Notes under the pieces: model-generated
What the model was told of the DNA's origin: nothing
Databases searched by the model: none
What the model saw: the letters and a program-made list of their open reading frames with translations, nothing else
Translations under genes and position numbers: made by a program
Shown: positions 10,641 to 21,276 of the stretch, in pieces
Position numbering within the stretch: position 1 is the first letter of the stretch
Layout: each line of letters begins with the position of its first letter
Assembly: GCA_026018925.1 (NCBI GenBank)
Contig: JAKSZU010000004.1
Coordinates: forward strand, 8,900,017 to 8,964,016
Direction of reading: 5' to 3'
Origin: Tupaia tana
Taxonomy: Eukaryota; Chordata; Mammalia; Scandentia; Tupaiidae
DNA length: 64,000 bases

Positions 10641-11174
10641 CCTGGCTGGAGTGATTCTTCTTGCCAGCACATTGATACGTTTAAGAAGATTATAAACAAT
10701 TAATCATCTATCATTTTTAATCACTTATCAGGTTTTCAGTGGTAGGGTCAATCAAAGCACTTAGTTCGTCATACTGCTTGGCTGACATTTTGATGTGTCT
10801 CTGTCTTTGCACATGAGCGACCCCACCCGAAATTCTCTCCATCTCTGATACCATGCAGAGTCTCCTGTAAGCTGCTTTGACTGCCTCTCTTTGCCTAGGC
10901 GGGGTTGGCTATTGCCTCTAGACTTTAAAAGTATTCTGTGCCCACTCTACTAAGGTGTGGGATTCTTAATAGACGAGTCACAACTTTCTGAGTGCAGAGC
11001 CTCTCATCAAAAAATTGTTCAAAATTTCAAGACAGTGACCCCAGTCTTGAAATTAAGCCAAGAGAGAGGCCCTTCAAAGAATGGGCCTCTGTATGACCGC
11101 AGTTTCACTCGCGTGAAGCTGGCTCTGCTAGCAATTACTGATTTACATCTCCATCTGCCTGTTCGTAATCACTG

Positions 11175-11427
11175 AAGGTGGCAGCAGGTGGTGTGGTGGT
11201 TAAGGCACTAGACGCCCACATGGCTGACTGACGTTCAAGCTCCAGAGATGGTTTGAAAATCCTGCTGGGCGCATGTGCGTGCATGCCCAGAATTACAAGA
11301 GGAGAGGAGAACGGAGGAGAAGGGTTTGCAGTGTGGCCATCTCTCTTGGTGGGGGAGTGTGGGGGTATGTGATTTCTCACTTTTTCTCCCCAAATGCACA
11401 CACCCTATGGCAAAAACCTTAAAAAAA
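11175..11427 (+). mobile_element. SINE, type I-like, 8-bp TSD
   Basis: Plus-strand copy with a type II-like head (GGTGGCAGCAGGTGGTGTGG) and type I body and tail. AATCACTG flanks it at 11167-11174 and 11428-11435. Confidence 0.75.
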
Positions 11428-11471
11428 AATCACTGGGTAAGTGTAAGAGAATTCTGTCTAAAGTAAGCCTG

Positions 11472-11749
11472 GGGACCAGCAGATGGCATAATGGTTATAT
11501 GGCTGGACTCCCACGTAGTTGACTGGGGTTCAAGTCCTGGACCTGGACCCAGAGGCTTAAAACTTACATCTGGCTTGTGCGTATGGGTGTGTGCCCACCC
11601 AAAGTCCCAGTAGGAGAATGGAAAAGAAGGGATTATAGCGTGGCCATCCCTCCGGGGGTGGGGGTGATTTCTCGCTTTCTGTCCCTCTGTCTCTCTGGTA
11701 TACACATGCACCCAATAGCAAAAATCTCTATAAAAATTCAAAAAAAAAG
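11472..11749 (+). mobile_element. Type I SINE with TSD
   Basis: Plus-strand type I copy flanked by GTAAGCCTG at 11463-11471 and 11750-11758. The tail CCAATAGCAAAAATCTC is slightly degraded. Confidence 0.85.
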
Positions 11750-11989
11750 GTAAGCCTGTCTGATTAATCTTTATGCCCCTGAGGCTAGTAAGGTGCCAGA
11801 TACAATCAGCAAATAATGGGTTATTGAATGAACGCATAAAAACAACATTACATTCTCAATGTTAAAATATACCAACTCTTTGATAACAGTTTTGAGAGAA
11901 AAGTCTAAAAATCACGTTAAATGTCACCATCCATTGTAAGATGTCTTCTAGTTTCAGAATAGTTTACAAAATATTCATTGTATCTTTTT

Positions 11990-12232
11990 CCTTTCTTTAA
12001 TGCTAGAGGGTGCATGCACTGTGTGCACACGGGCAGAGGTGGGGAGGGGACCCTAAGAGGGCCAGATCACACCGCATCCCCTTTCCTCCCTTCCTCCTGC
12101 CTGTCAGGATCCTGGGCACGTGCGGGCCCTTGCCTGTGTATTTTTTCAAGACTGGGATTCAAATCCTGGTTGGCCCTGTGGGATCCGGCTCCCACCACAC
12201 AGCACTTAAACACTGCCCTTCAGGGCTGGCCC
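11990..12232 (-). mobile_element. Type III SINE
   Basis: Minus-strand diverged copy with head GGCCAGCCCTGAAGGGC and an ATGCTAGAGGGTGCATGCAC end. Confidence 0.55.
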
Positions 12233-12302
12233 TACAAAGCCACGTTTCAGAAAGAGAGACTCTAGTGGTGTCTTTTGCCATTCCTACTTGATGGCTGTTC
12301 TT

Positions 12303-12512
12303 TTTCTTCTTCCTCTTTTTTTTTTTTTTTTTTTAAGAATTATTTATTTAATTTTTATTTATTAATTCATTTATTTTAATTTGTCCAGAGAAAGACACAG
12401 AGAGAAAAAGAGGGAAAGTGAGAAAGCAAGCCACCAGGTCTGGAACTCGACCTGTGGTCGGCCATGAGGAAGTGTCCAGTGCCTTAATCCCCAGCCACCT
12501 GCTGGCCCCCAA
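12303..12512 (-). mobile_element. Type II SINE with 10-bp TSD
   Basis: Minus-strand copy with poly-T start and TTATTTATTAATTCATTTATT tail. GGCTGTTCTT flanks it at 12293-12302 and 12513-12522. Confidence 0.8.
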
Positions 12513-12547
12513 GGCTGTTCTTAGCCCGGTGGAAAATGAGCCGTTTC

Positions 12548-12695
12548 TTCCGTTTTTTCCTCCTCTCCTCCCAGGATCTTGGGCACGCACGCACACACGC
12601 CTGGCATGAGTTTAAGCCACTCGGTCTGGCATTCAAACCGCGGTCGACTACGTGAGAGTCCAGCGACATAGCCATTACGCTAACTGCTGGTCCCC
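12548..12695 (-). mobile_element. Type I SINE, tail half missing
   Basis: Only the head and the CCTCTCCTCCCAGGATCTTGG body are present on the minus strand. The pyrimidine tract and CTATAGGGC module are missing. The B box is near intact. Confidence 0.75.
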
Positions 12696-14062
12696 ATTTC
12701 TTCTGGTTTTAAAGTGGGTTCCTGGGACCAGCTTTGTCTGATTTTCTCTGACATTTGCCCTTGGCTGAACCTTGGGCTGAGGTCCGCCTGCCACCGCACT
12801 TCACTGGAGGGACAGTGAGCTGGTCTGGGAAGCAGCAGGATAGCTGACCCCTCGGCCCAGCCCATCTCCCCCGGGAACCCAGCCCCGTGTGTCATTTACG
12901 TAAAGCGGCATCTTTCAACTTCCCCCTGGGGGAGGGGAGAGGCCTTGGCGCCCAGTTCCAGGCTCGTTGGGCTTGCTCTTCTTTCTGTGCCTCGGTTTCC
13001 TCCTCACATAGGGAGAACCAGTGGTCCCAAAGGGGTAAGGGGCACAGAGAAAGGAATTCGGGGTTTGATCAGAACTTCGAGGTCTGTTCCTAGAGAGGTG
13101 CACGGTCTCCCACGCCCCCGAGCCCACATCTCACGCCCCCCCACCCGCCCCAAGCTTTCCAGGCGGGTGCAGGTGGAGGAGGGAAGCGGGTTTTAAGGAC
13201 ACACACTACCCTCCACCCCGACTTGCAGCGCCGGAGGCAGCGTCCTCTCACGGCCCTCCTGGAAAGCTGGAATCTAGAGCCAGCCCCTCCCCCTGCGGCT
13301 TCCCCGGCGCGGCCCCCTCCCCCATTACAGCATTGCTCCGGGCGCCAGGACGGACTCCAGCCAGGGACTGCTGCAGTCAGCTCCCCGCCCCGCTCCTGCA
13401 GCCGAGCCCCGGCCCCGCAGCCTCTGGCTGGGCTCCGGACAGTGCGCTCCCCTCCCCCACCCGCCCCCGCCATGGCACCACCTCTGGCTCGGGGCCCAGA
13501 TGTGGGCGGGCACAGTGGGCACGGGTGGGAGTCCCAGCACAGACGGCAGGTGTAGCGGGGTTCTCCCTCCGCACCGGGGACGCCTGTCAGCGGCTCTGAG
13601 GCTGGGCACAGCGCCCCACCCCGGCACGGGGGCTGGGCAGAAGGGGGGCTCCTTGAACCGAGGCCAGGAGCTGAAGTCGGGGAGCAGACCAGGAAAACCC
13701 AAAGGAAAGTCTCCTAGGAGCCGTGCCTGGGGGGCCGCGTGTGACAGTCAGGGTGTGACTGTGCCTCCGGGACGCGAGACCTGTGTGAGGCTGTGACTGT
13801 CAGCCCTGGACTTGGGTCCCCGTGCCGAGTCGGCTGTGCATGGCCGTGACACCGTGTGCCTGTTCCTGTGTCCCCGGCGGACACTGACCCGGTGGTCCCC
13901 GGGGAGGGGGAGCTCAACCCCGCCCCCCGAGCGGGGCCTCCCCTGCGCTGTCGCTCAGCGAGGCGGGCGCTCCGCGGGGACCCCGGCGGCCGCGGGCCGG
14001 CTGCGACCTCGGCCCTCCGGGGTCCGCTGCGGGGGCGCGGAGCGCGGTCTCCCGCCCTCTCC

Positions 14063-14101
<39 letters not shown>
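14063..14101 (+). repeat. GGGCTC hexamer tandem repeat in promoter
   Basis: About six perfect copies of the CGGGCT hexamer lie inside the CpG island, directly upstream of the GC-box cluster. Length is likely polymorphic. Confidence 0.9.
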
Positions 14102-14102
<1 letters not shown>

Positions 14103-14109
14103 CGCCCTG

Positions 14110-14146
14110 CGCGGGGGCGGGGGCGGGGGCGGAGCGCGCGGGCGGG
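14110..14146 (+). promoter_or_regulatory. GC-box (Sp1-type) cluster
   Basis: Overlapping GGGGGCGGGGGC units followed by GGGCGGG are classical Sp1/KLF-type sites. They lie about 240-275 bp upstream of the predicted exon 1 donor, a plausible core-promoter position. Confidence 0.65.
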
Positions 14147-14159
14147 ATCCCCCCGCCTC

Positions 14160-14386
14160 CCCTTCCTGGTCCCCGGGAAATCCAGCCTCCGCGGCTTGGC
14201 CGCCTCCCGCGCCCGCGCCCGCTGCCGCTCGGCGCTCGCTCGGGGCTCCGCAGCCGGCGCGGCCCCTCCGCCGGGGGCTCCGCAGTGCCGGGCCCCGTCC
14301 CCGCCCGCCGCCGCCGCCGCCGCCGCAGCGCCCCCGGCCCGGGCCGCCGGCACCATGTAACCCGGCCGGAGCCCGAGCCGGGCCAG
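14160..14386 (+). other. DLGAP3: Predicted non-coding exon 1 (5' UTR), 5' end uncertain
   Basis: The right boundary is supported by a consensus donor, CCAG followed by GTAAGC at 14387. The left boundary is only a guess downstream of the GC boxes. The sequence is GC-rich with a GCC repeat at about 14308-14325 and a start codon immediately followed by a stop at 14355-14360. The known gene layout (non-coding first exon, start codon in exon 2) supports this call, but another donor in the island cannot be excluded. Confidence 0.5.
14355..14360 (+). promoter_or_regulatory. Start-stop minimal upstream ORF
   Basis: The sequence ACCATGTAAC puts an AUG with A at -3 directly before UAA, 26 bases before the predicted exon 1 donor. 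If the exon is transcribed as predicted, this one-codon upstream ORF would be in the leader. Such elements can stall initiating ribosomes and lower main-ORF translation. Confidence 0.5.
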
Positions 14387-14734
14387 GTAAGCCGCGGGCA
14401 GGGTGGGGACCGGGCCGCGCTCGCCGCGCCCTCCGCAGCGCCCCCCAGCCTCGGCCCGGCTGCGGCCCCGGCGCCGCCCACGCCCCGGGCTCCGGCGGCT
14501 TCGGCTCCCGGCCCGGGGGGGAGGGGCTGGGCCTCCTCGGCCGCCCCCGCCCCGGCCTGGCGGCCCGCGGGCCTGACCCGGGGCGGGCGGGGAAGCACGC
14601 GGACCGCGGACACGCTCTCCGGGCCAGGGCCGCGGGGGCCGCTCAGCCCTGGCCGGCAGGAGGCTCGGGTCCGCGAGGGAGTAGCCAGCCGGCTGTGGGG
14701 GCAGTCCCGGTGTTGGGAGACCCAGAGAAGTTTC

Positions 14735-15040
14735 CTGTGCAGGTGTGTGAGTGCGAATGCCACTGTGTGTCACCGTGTGGGTCTGTGGGTGACGGCGTGT
14801 CCGTTAGTGTATGCAGTGAGTGTGTGCATGTGTCCCTGTGGGCGAGTGTGCGCGCGTGTCAGCGTGTATGCGGTGTGTGAGGGTGTCACTGGGTATGCAT
14901 CTGTGGACGTGTGTGAGAATGAGTGTGCGTTGTCACATGTGTGCCTGTGTATGCCTGTGAGTGTGTGCCGGGTGACTGTCCCTGTGACCGTCTCTGTGTC
15001 TGTGCCTGTGTGTGTGGGTGGCTGTGAGCCTGTATCTGGG
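14735..15040. repeat. Degenerate TG-rich tract
   Basis: Long run of alternating GTGTGTGAG/TGTGTGCC-like words just downstream of the CpG island. It is not a clean microsatellite and looks like a decayed (TG)n. Confidence 0.7.
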
Positions 15041-15486
15041 CACGGTTCACTCTGAATTCCTCACGGTGGGGCTTTGGCCCCTCCCCCAGTTCGCGGTGGG
15101 CCGTGGGACAGGGAGATCAGACTTTGCGGAGGTCGGACCATCCCCTTCCCCAGGGACTTCGGCCCTGACGGGGACCGCCTCCCGGCCCTCCCCGCCTGGT
15201 CTCCACCTTCACCCCCTTAGGAGGTCCCCTCTGATGCTCCTGGCGGAGTCCTGAACGCGGGGCCCCGCGGGGAGCCGAGGTCGTGCTCGGCTGCTGCTCC
15301 TTGGCGGCACGCTGGCATGTCAGCGAGGTCTCCCCAGGCCCCGCCAGCGCAGCCGACCAGGCCAGTGGAAGCATCTGCCCTGTTAGTCATCGGAGCGGGT
15401 GGCTCTTTCCCAGACTTCCAAGCCCCAGACCGCCAAGTTCTGGGTCATTGGCTCTGGGTGGTTTGTGCTGAGCTTTTTGAAGTAAC

Positions 15487-15522
15487 AATAATAATAATAA
15501 TAATAATAGTAATAATACTAAG
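15487..15522 (+). repeat. (AAT)n microsatellite
   Basis: About eight AAT units followed by imperfect AGTAATAATAC units. Confidence 0.9.
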
Positions 15523-15689
15523 TAATAGAACAATGTCCTTTATCAGCGCAGCGCTTTTGAAACTGCTCCCTCTCCCCTCAGCTATTTCCCCAGCAGCCTT
15601 GGGAAGCAGGCAGGGCAGCTATTAGGCTAAGTGTAGCAAATTGCCAAGATCGTTTTGTTTGTTGTTGTTTTACTTACCAAAACAGCCAT

Positions 15690-15820
15690 TTCACATGGCC
15701 CAGCCTCACATAGTGCCAATTTACAGATGAGGATGTTGAGTCTGGAGAGACGAACTGCCTTTCCCGAGTCACGCATTGCCAGTCAGCGGTACAGAAAGAC
15801 TCCCACCTCGTGCTCTCCGT
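15690..15820 (+). mobile_element. MIR-like fragment
   Basis: CAATTTACAGATGAGGATGTTGAG followed by CTGCCTTTCCCGAGTCACGCA is the conserved MIR core order (ACAGATGAGGAAACTGAGG then GCCCAAGGTCACACAG). Confidence 0.55.
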
Positions 15821-16214
15821 GACCCACCCAACCGGATGGGGCCGAGGTCCGAGGTGGTTCTCCCTAGTGAGCGCTCTGGCCTGGGGGCACCACCCTCCGC
15901 CTTGGCCCAGCATCCCCTGGATGCCAGGGCTACTTCTGCACCCAGCTGCCGATGCCTAAAAGGGAGAGAGGGGGAGAAGAGCGGAGGGGGGAGGCTTCGT
16001 GAGTTGGCAGTGAATCAGGGTCTAAAAAGGGAGCGGGGAGGGCTAGGGTGGCAGGTGTTGCTAAAAGGAACACGAACATGGGATGAACAGCCTTAGATAC
16101 AGCCCCCGCATCGCCCACCCCCCATGCCCCACTGATCTGGCAGGCAGTGCCCACTGCGTTTTGTGCCAAGGGGCTCCTGTCCAAGGACTGAGCTTGTATG
16201 TAGCTATAGAATGA

Positions 16215-16325
16215 TGGCGGGAGGGACCTGAGCGCCGACTCTGTCCAACTCTTAAGTATACATTGAAGCCCAGCGAGGGGAGGGGACTTTCCCAAGGTCA
16301 CACAGCAAGTCCGTGGGATCCTAGG
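16215..16325 (+). mobile_element. MIR-like fragment
   Basis: TTGAAGCCCAGCGAGG and GGACTTTCCCAAGGTCACACAGCAAGT match the MIR core. A second short MIR-like piece lies at about 16855-16900. Confidence 0.6.
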
Positions 16326-18507
16326 CTAGACTTAGCCCAGGAACTTTCCAGCCCTTATGTTGCCTTCTATTCCTGAACTTCCCCACCCCCGTCAGAGCCC
16401 AGTCCAGGGCACGTGGGAGAGGTGAAGACTCAGAGGTCCGAGCTGTGGCTCCTTCACGGGCCCCTTCCCGTTCCTGCCGGCGGGGATTTCTAGCCATCCC
16501 CCTCCGGGGCAGCCGTGGGCTTGTCTGAGTCCTGCTGGTAAGGGGCTGGAGCTGGCCTTCCGGTCCCTGGGCCTTCCGGTCCCTGAGCCTTCCGTGGCAG
16601 TGCCTGCTCTCAGCTGCCGCCTGGCCCCTGACATGCCTTCCAGGGCGCTGTTGGGGCTTGGACTGGTGGAGCTCGCCTTCCTCCATCCCATCATTTCTCA
16701 TGCATTTTGCCTCTAGCAGGACTGACAATTCCTGATGGGTTTCGGGTGTGTAGAAAGACTTCCGGGCTTGTCCGATTTAGGAAGGATCTGTAGTTACCCC
16801 TAAACCCTCTTTAATGAAATCTTCCAGGAGTCTAGGGCAAATGATAAAGACGAGTGTCCCATTTTACTGGTGGAGAAACCGACATCCAGAGAGGAGCCTC
16901 CTGTTGGGTTGTTTTTCTTTTTTAGATGCTTAGAGTGAGGGGGTGAAGGGAGCGAATGACAGCAGGAGCTTTTATTTAGAGGGGCTCCAAAGAACCCTCC
17001 CAGTCCCCATAGTCAGGAAATCTCCCCAGAGTCTGATTACTCCCACTCGGTGGAGTCCAAGTTTGCTCCTCAGTGGGGCTGGAGGAGCAGCCATATGCGC
17101 TTCGCCCTGTGGGCCTCTGGTCTCTGTTCTCTCTTTAGCCAACCCCCCTCCAGTCTGAAGGCTGCTGGCTCAGCGGACCTCCTGCCGTCTGGGGAGTCTG
17201 GGTTTGAGCTGGGGTGAGGCGGTGGCACCATCGTTATGGTAACGAGCTGCCAGCTCATCGTTGCTAATAACTTGTCAGGCTCCTGGGCTCAAAGCAGCAT
17301 CCCTTCGCACCAGCCCTTCTTCCCATGTCCCGGACAGGAAAAGTGAGGCTGTAAGGGCGGGGCCTGGGAACAAGGGAGTCCAGGGAGGTAGGTGGCCTTG
17401 TCCCTGGGCTGGGGCTGGAGAGCTAGATCGCTGGTTGCTTGGGGGCTGGTTTACATATATGCTTACATAGGTTTTTGCATATGATTGCACAGGTTAACAT
17501 GTGCATACACATGGGACATGCTTGTGTGAACCTGTACATGCTAGCTGACGTGTTCATGTGCTTTTACACAGCAACCCACACACAAACATGCTTCCAGGCA
17601 GCAGAACATGCTCTACCATCTGCACATAAGGCACCCAAGAAATATGGGTTTGTGGGGGTGTCCAGGTATGTGGGTGGGGATCTGATCTTTTTCTGATGCA
17701 GCTTCAAAGTGGCTTGTTAACAAAGGGACAGAATGGTCCCAGGGTTTCCGCTTCCAGTTGAGAGCTCAGAGCAGGAGTGGGCTGCTGATGGTGTGGGGGG
17801 CCAAGGCCCAGCTTCCAGAGGGCCCTGCCTCTGTGCCCTTTGAGCTTAGGTATCCCCTGCCCCCTCACTCTGTTCTTCCTCATCCTCTCCTCTGCCTGTG
17901 TGTAAATATTAAAGAGCTGAGCCTGCGGGGCTGATGTAGACATGGGGAGAGAATGAAATTAAAAAGGATTCCCTCGCCCCCATCTTGACACCCCCGCCCC
18001 TCAGTCCCCCCCTTCTGCTCCCTCCCCTTGTCCCTCCCCTCACTCAGTGCTTCCACATGTCTCTCCTCCCCCCGGCCCAGATGGGAGCTGGCTCCTTCAG
18101 AAAGGGGGCTTGGAACAGGGTGTGGGGAGCTACCTCTCTCTGCCTCCCCCCACCACATCTGCCTACAGGGCCGGGAGCCCCCACGTGAGTATTTCTTATA
18201 TTTTTGGGGTGATGGTTAAGGAGGAAAGTGGTTTTTAGAACCAGCCATGAGTGGCGTTTGAGAGGCTCAGGGCTGAGCAGGTGGGTGGGGTCCTCTCCCT
18301 GGGATCCCTCAGGGAAGCCGGTGTCTGGGTTGTCTCTCTCTCTTGGGACACAGAGGAAGAGGTTGGGGCTCAGGTGCCCCTGGTGGGTGGGAACGAGTGT
18401 GGTAGGGGTAGGAGAGAGGGCCTTCTGTTCTAAGGAGGTGTGAGGTGCGTGGCCGGCAAGCCAGCTCCAGGCACCCCAGGGCTGCGGGCCGGGCGCGACC
18501 GGCGCTG

Positions 18508-18528
18508 GGAGCTGTCCTAAGTGCTGAA
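18508..18528 (-). promoter_or_regulatory. RE1-like (REST) motif, weaker
   Basis: On the minus strand, TTCAGCAC and GGACAG half-sites are correctly spaced. They agree with the 21-base RE1 consensus at 17 positions, but the central bases differ. The surrounding words resemble an old MIR/L2 element, so the site may be repeat-borne or chance. Confidence 0.35.
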
Positions 18529-19400
18529 CGGGGTTGTGTAGAGCCCGTGCCGGGAAGGCGGCTGGGCAGTACTGAGGGCTCAGTAGAAAAATTCTCCGGC
18601 ATGACCCACTTTCCTAGGGCAGAGCACTTGGGCAGAAACATGGTTTCTGGGGTCCTCCCTCTGGCCTTGCTGTTAGTGGTGTTTGTGAAAGGGGCGCCCC
18701 TTTCCTGCTTCAGTCTCCCCTCTCTCCAAAGCCGTCGCACTGCTCTTGTGGGGTGAGGTGGGCCGCGAGGTCTCTCCTGGAGTCGGTTTTAGTGCAGTGA
18801 GCCGAGGGGCACTGGCACTGGCACCAGCCTCTCTCCCACCGGGTCCCAGAAGTTCCGGCTCACAGCAGTTCTGGGCTAAGAGAGCTTGGCTCTTGCTGGT
18901 TAGGCATGTGGTGGACAGCGCTCAGAAGTTCAGGGTAACTGGACTGACCACAGCCCATCAGACTTTGGAATTTTGGACAGGGACACGGGGGAATTCTGAA
19001 AGTCTGTCTTGTGCTCTGCCCTTCCCCAGCCCTAGCTCAGAACAGCATTTGGGAGAGACTTGCTGGGGAGGAAGATTTCCAAGGAAAGAATTCAGGGAGT
19101 GGGTGGGGTGGTTCAGTGCCATGGAGAAGAGGAGGAGGAGGCTACTGGAGACAGGGCAGTGGGAAAAGAAGACCTGGGCGAGTAGGACATTTCCAATTGG
19201 GGGTGAAGCCTGAGCGTCAGTCCTTAGCTCCTTGGATAACTTTTCCCCACTGACCCAAGGTCAGGGTCATCTCCGTTATCTGGTTCTTATGCTCTGCTTT
19301 TGTAACGGTGAAGGGAATAGAGCACAGAGTCATTTCTCCAGGTCCCTTCCTTTGTCATCCCAGAGGGACAGAGCCAAATGTCAGGACATGCAGATGAGAC

Positions 19401-19420
19401 GGGGGGGGGGGGGGGGGGGG
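19401..19420 (+). repeat. Poly-G run of 20
   Basis: Twenty uninterrupted G followed by AGGGG. It may form a G-quadruplex and may be collapsed or mis-sized in the assembly. Confidence 0.9.
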
Positions 19421-20619
19421 AGGGGACACAGGCAGGCGGGGTTGATGGCAGCCTCCCCTCTCATCCCCAGGAGCACAATCAAATATTCAAATGGGATCCT
19501 TCTTGTGGGGGGAAAGGAAGGAGAGAGCTGCCAGATGCTGCTGGGTAGGAATTGGGTGTGGCAGGGAGTTCAAGAAAAGGCAGAGGCGTTTATGGACCCC
19601 AGGCTGAACCAGGGCATCTGTTCCCAGGTGTGACTTAGATAATACGGAGCCCCTCACCCAGCATGTTTTCAGTGTAGCTCCCTTCTTTAGCTACTTGAGA
19701 GGAGCTGAGTTTTCCTGTGCTGTGGGTGCTGGGAGGTGGTGGGTGTGGGTGTGGGTGCCTGTTTGGGGAGGGGAGGTGTTTGTGCCCCACTCCGCTCCCT
19801 TGGTTACATAACAGCTTTGATAAGACTTTACTTTGGAGCTGCTGCTGCCTGAAGCAGTCACCCCTCCACCCCCACATGGAAGGCTAGATGTCCACCCCCT
19901 TCTCCCTGCCCGTTGGAGAGCCCTGCTGTTCACGCTCCAGGATCCCGGGGGCTCCTTCCCTGCCAGGAGGTGTCTGCTGCTTGCCTCCACCCTCCGTGCC
20001 CAGCTCCTGGTTTAAAGACTTGCTCCTTTTGTTATTCTGAGCCAGGCCATCCCCTTTACAGTTTTAAGCCTCCAGGTGTTCCTGAGGCTGGCATGGGAAG
20101 ACAAGGGACACGCTAGGAGGGTTTAGGGCTCAGAGATAATTTCCTTACGTTTTCTTCCTTGGCCTCAGGAACTGTTTAGAGTTTGGGCGTGGGGAACCAG
20201 CCCAGAGGTACCGGGAGGGAGTCGGGCCCTGATACTTGCCCCAATTTCCCTGTTTTTAGAATGAAGGGTTGTATCTGTGGAGGGGAGCTGCCTCTGGGTT
20301 GGGATTAGGTGTGCCTATTTCCTTGTTCCTCCCAGCCAGGCCGTCTGAGGAAATGTTGCTTTCTCTGGGCATGGGAAAGGGAATCGCAGAGCCCTTCTTC
20401 AAAATGACTTTTTGTTTTGGTTTGGTTTCTGAGAGTGGGTGAGAATGGGATGCGTCCAGGAGTAGGGTATGTCCTACTGATCACAGGAACAACTTCGAAA
20501 TGGAGAAGGGGGAAACTGGCTAGAGGAGAAAGCAAATGCAAACTCGTGCTGTCACTTGGAGAGAGTATGAGCTCCAGGGTGGGAGCTGGTGGAGGGGCTG
20601 GCTGTCTCTGCAGCGCCTG

Positions 20620-20823
20620 GGATTCCAGTGCACGTGCGTGTGTATTTCTGCCTGCGAGTGGCTGTATGACCGTGTGTATGGACATTGGCATGTGTGGACA
20701 CTCCATGTGCATGTGTATGAACACGTTTATGTTTGTAAGTGTGGACCCACGTATATGAGTATATATGTAGGTATGACTCTACGTATCATCCATGAGTATA
20801 TGTGACTGAAGCAATTAATTTAA

Positions 20824-20855
<32 letters not shown>

Positions 20856-20930
20856 GTGTGCTCACCCAGTGATGCCTCTGTGTGAGAGTAAGAATGCATG
20901 TGAGCATGTATAGGAGAGCATATATACATG
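20620..20930. repeat. TG-rich tract with (GT)n at 20827-20855
   Basis: A clean GT dinucleotide run of about 14 units sits in a longer degenerate TGTGTATG/CATGTG tract. Similar degenerate tracts occur at 17440-17600, 21715-21990 and 25680-25870. Confidence 0.8.
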
Positions 20931-21276
20931 AGGGATTTAAAAATGTTTGTGGAAAAATGGAATTAAAATACAAGTTTATTGTGGTGCAAAATTTTTAAAA
21001 ATCCATGCATAAGGCTGCCAGCCCTGTAGCCTAGTGGTTAAGGGAGCCAGAGCCAACTGGCCAACTGTGGTTCAAGTACCAGTCCCAGCAGCTTCAGAAA
21101 CATGCTGGGTACATGTGTGTGCATACCTAAAATCTCAACAGGAAGAGGAGGGATTGCAGCATGACCACACCCCATGGGGGGTGCTTTCTCTCTTTCTGTC
21201 TCTCTGGCAACCAAAACAAATTCACGCATAGTTTTTTCATAATGTGCATTTTCCATGAGCTTTTGAAGACACTGCG
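20927..21276 (-). mobile_element. TA-flanked inverted-repeat MITE (family M2), split by SINE
   Basis: The pieces 20927-21011 and 21231-21276 together form the reverse complement of the element at 48694-48820. Ends read CATGAGGG... and ...CACTGCG with TA on both sides. The terminal inverted repeats and TA duplication indicate a Tc1/mariner-type non-autonomous transposon. A SINE has landed inside it. Confidence 0.7.
21012..21220 (+). mobile_element. Type III SINE inside MITE
   Basis: Plus-strand SINE (CTGCCAGCCCTGTAGCCTAG head) flanked by TCCATGCATA and TTCACGCATA at 21002-21011 and 21221-21230. It is younger than the MITE that it interrupts. Confidence 0.75.

Larger units (their letters stand above)
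1..13219. other. Upstream flank of DLGAP3, no coding gene seen
   Basis: No open reading frame here looks like a real protein. The short frames are translations of repeated SINE units and recur in the same form at many sites. The stretch is a mosaic of tRNA-derived SINEs, antisense and sense L1 pieces and LTR-like remnants, listed separately. Parts that I could not assign to any repeat are 574-756, 1298-1749, 3237-3375, 4801-5420, 6569-6779, 7941-8169, 8961-9477, 10641-11166, 11750-11989 and 12696-13219. I see no RNA gene in them. Confidence 0.7.
13220..14700 (+). promoter_or_regulatory. DLGAP3: CpG island, predicted DLGAP3 promoter
   Basis: This is the only stretch of the window with dense CpG over more than a kilobase, densest from about 13,900 to 14,680. 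It contains runs of GC boxes, GGGCTC and GCC repeats and no clear TATA box, as expected for a CpG-island promoter. A strong splice donor at 14,387 points toward the DLGAP3 coding exons downstream in the same orientation. Open frames of 180-400 codons on both strands here come from low stop density in GC-rich DNA and I do not treat them as genes. The transcription start site is not determined. Confidence 0.8.

Noticed and set aside
13714..14763. Long open frames of 180-400 codons on both strands in the CpG island
   Set aside because: They are Pro/Arg/Ala/Gly-rich, overlap each other on opposite strands and reflect low stop-codon density in GC-rich DNA. None resembles a known protein, and the GGGCTC repeat explains the Arg-Ala and Gly-Leu runs.
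13856..15055. 399-codon plus-strand frame running from the CpG island into the TG tract
   Set aside because: It crosses the predicted exon 1 donor and its second half is a translation of a TG-rich repeat (Cys/Val-rich).
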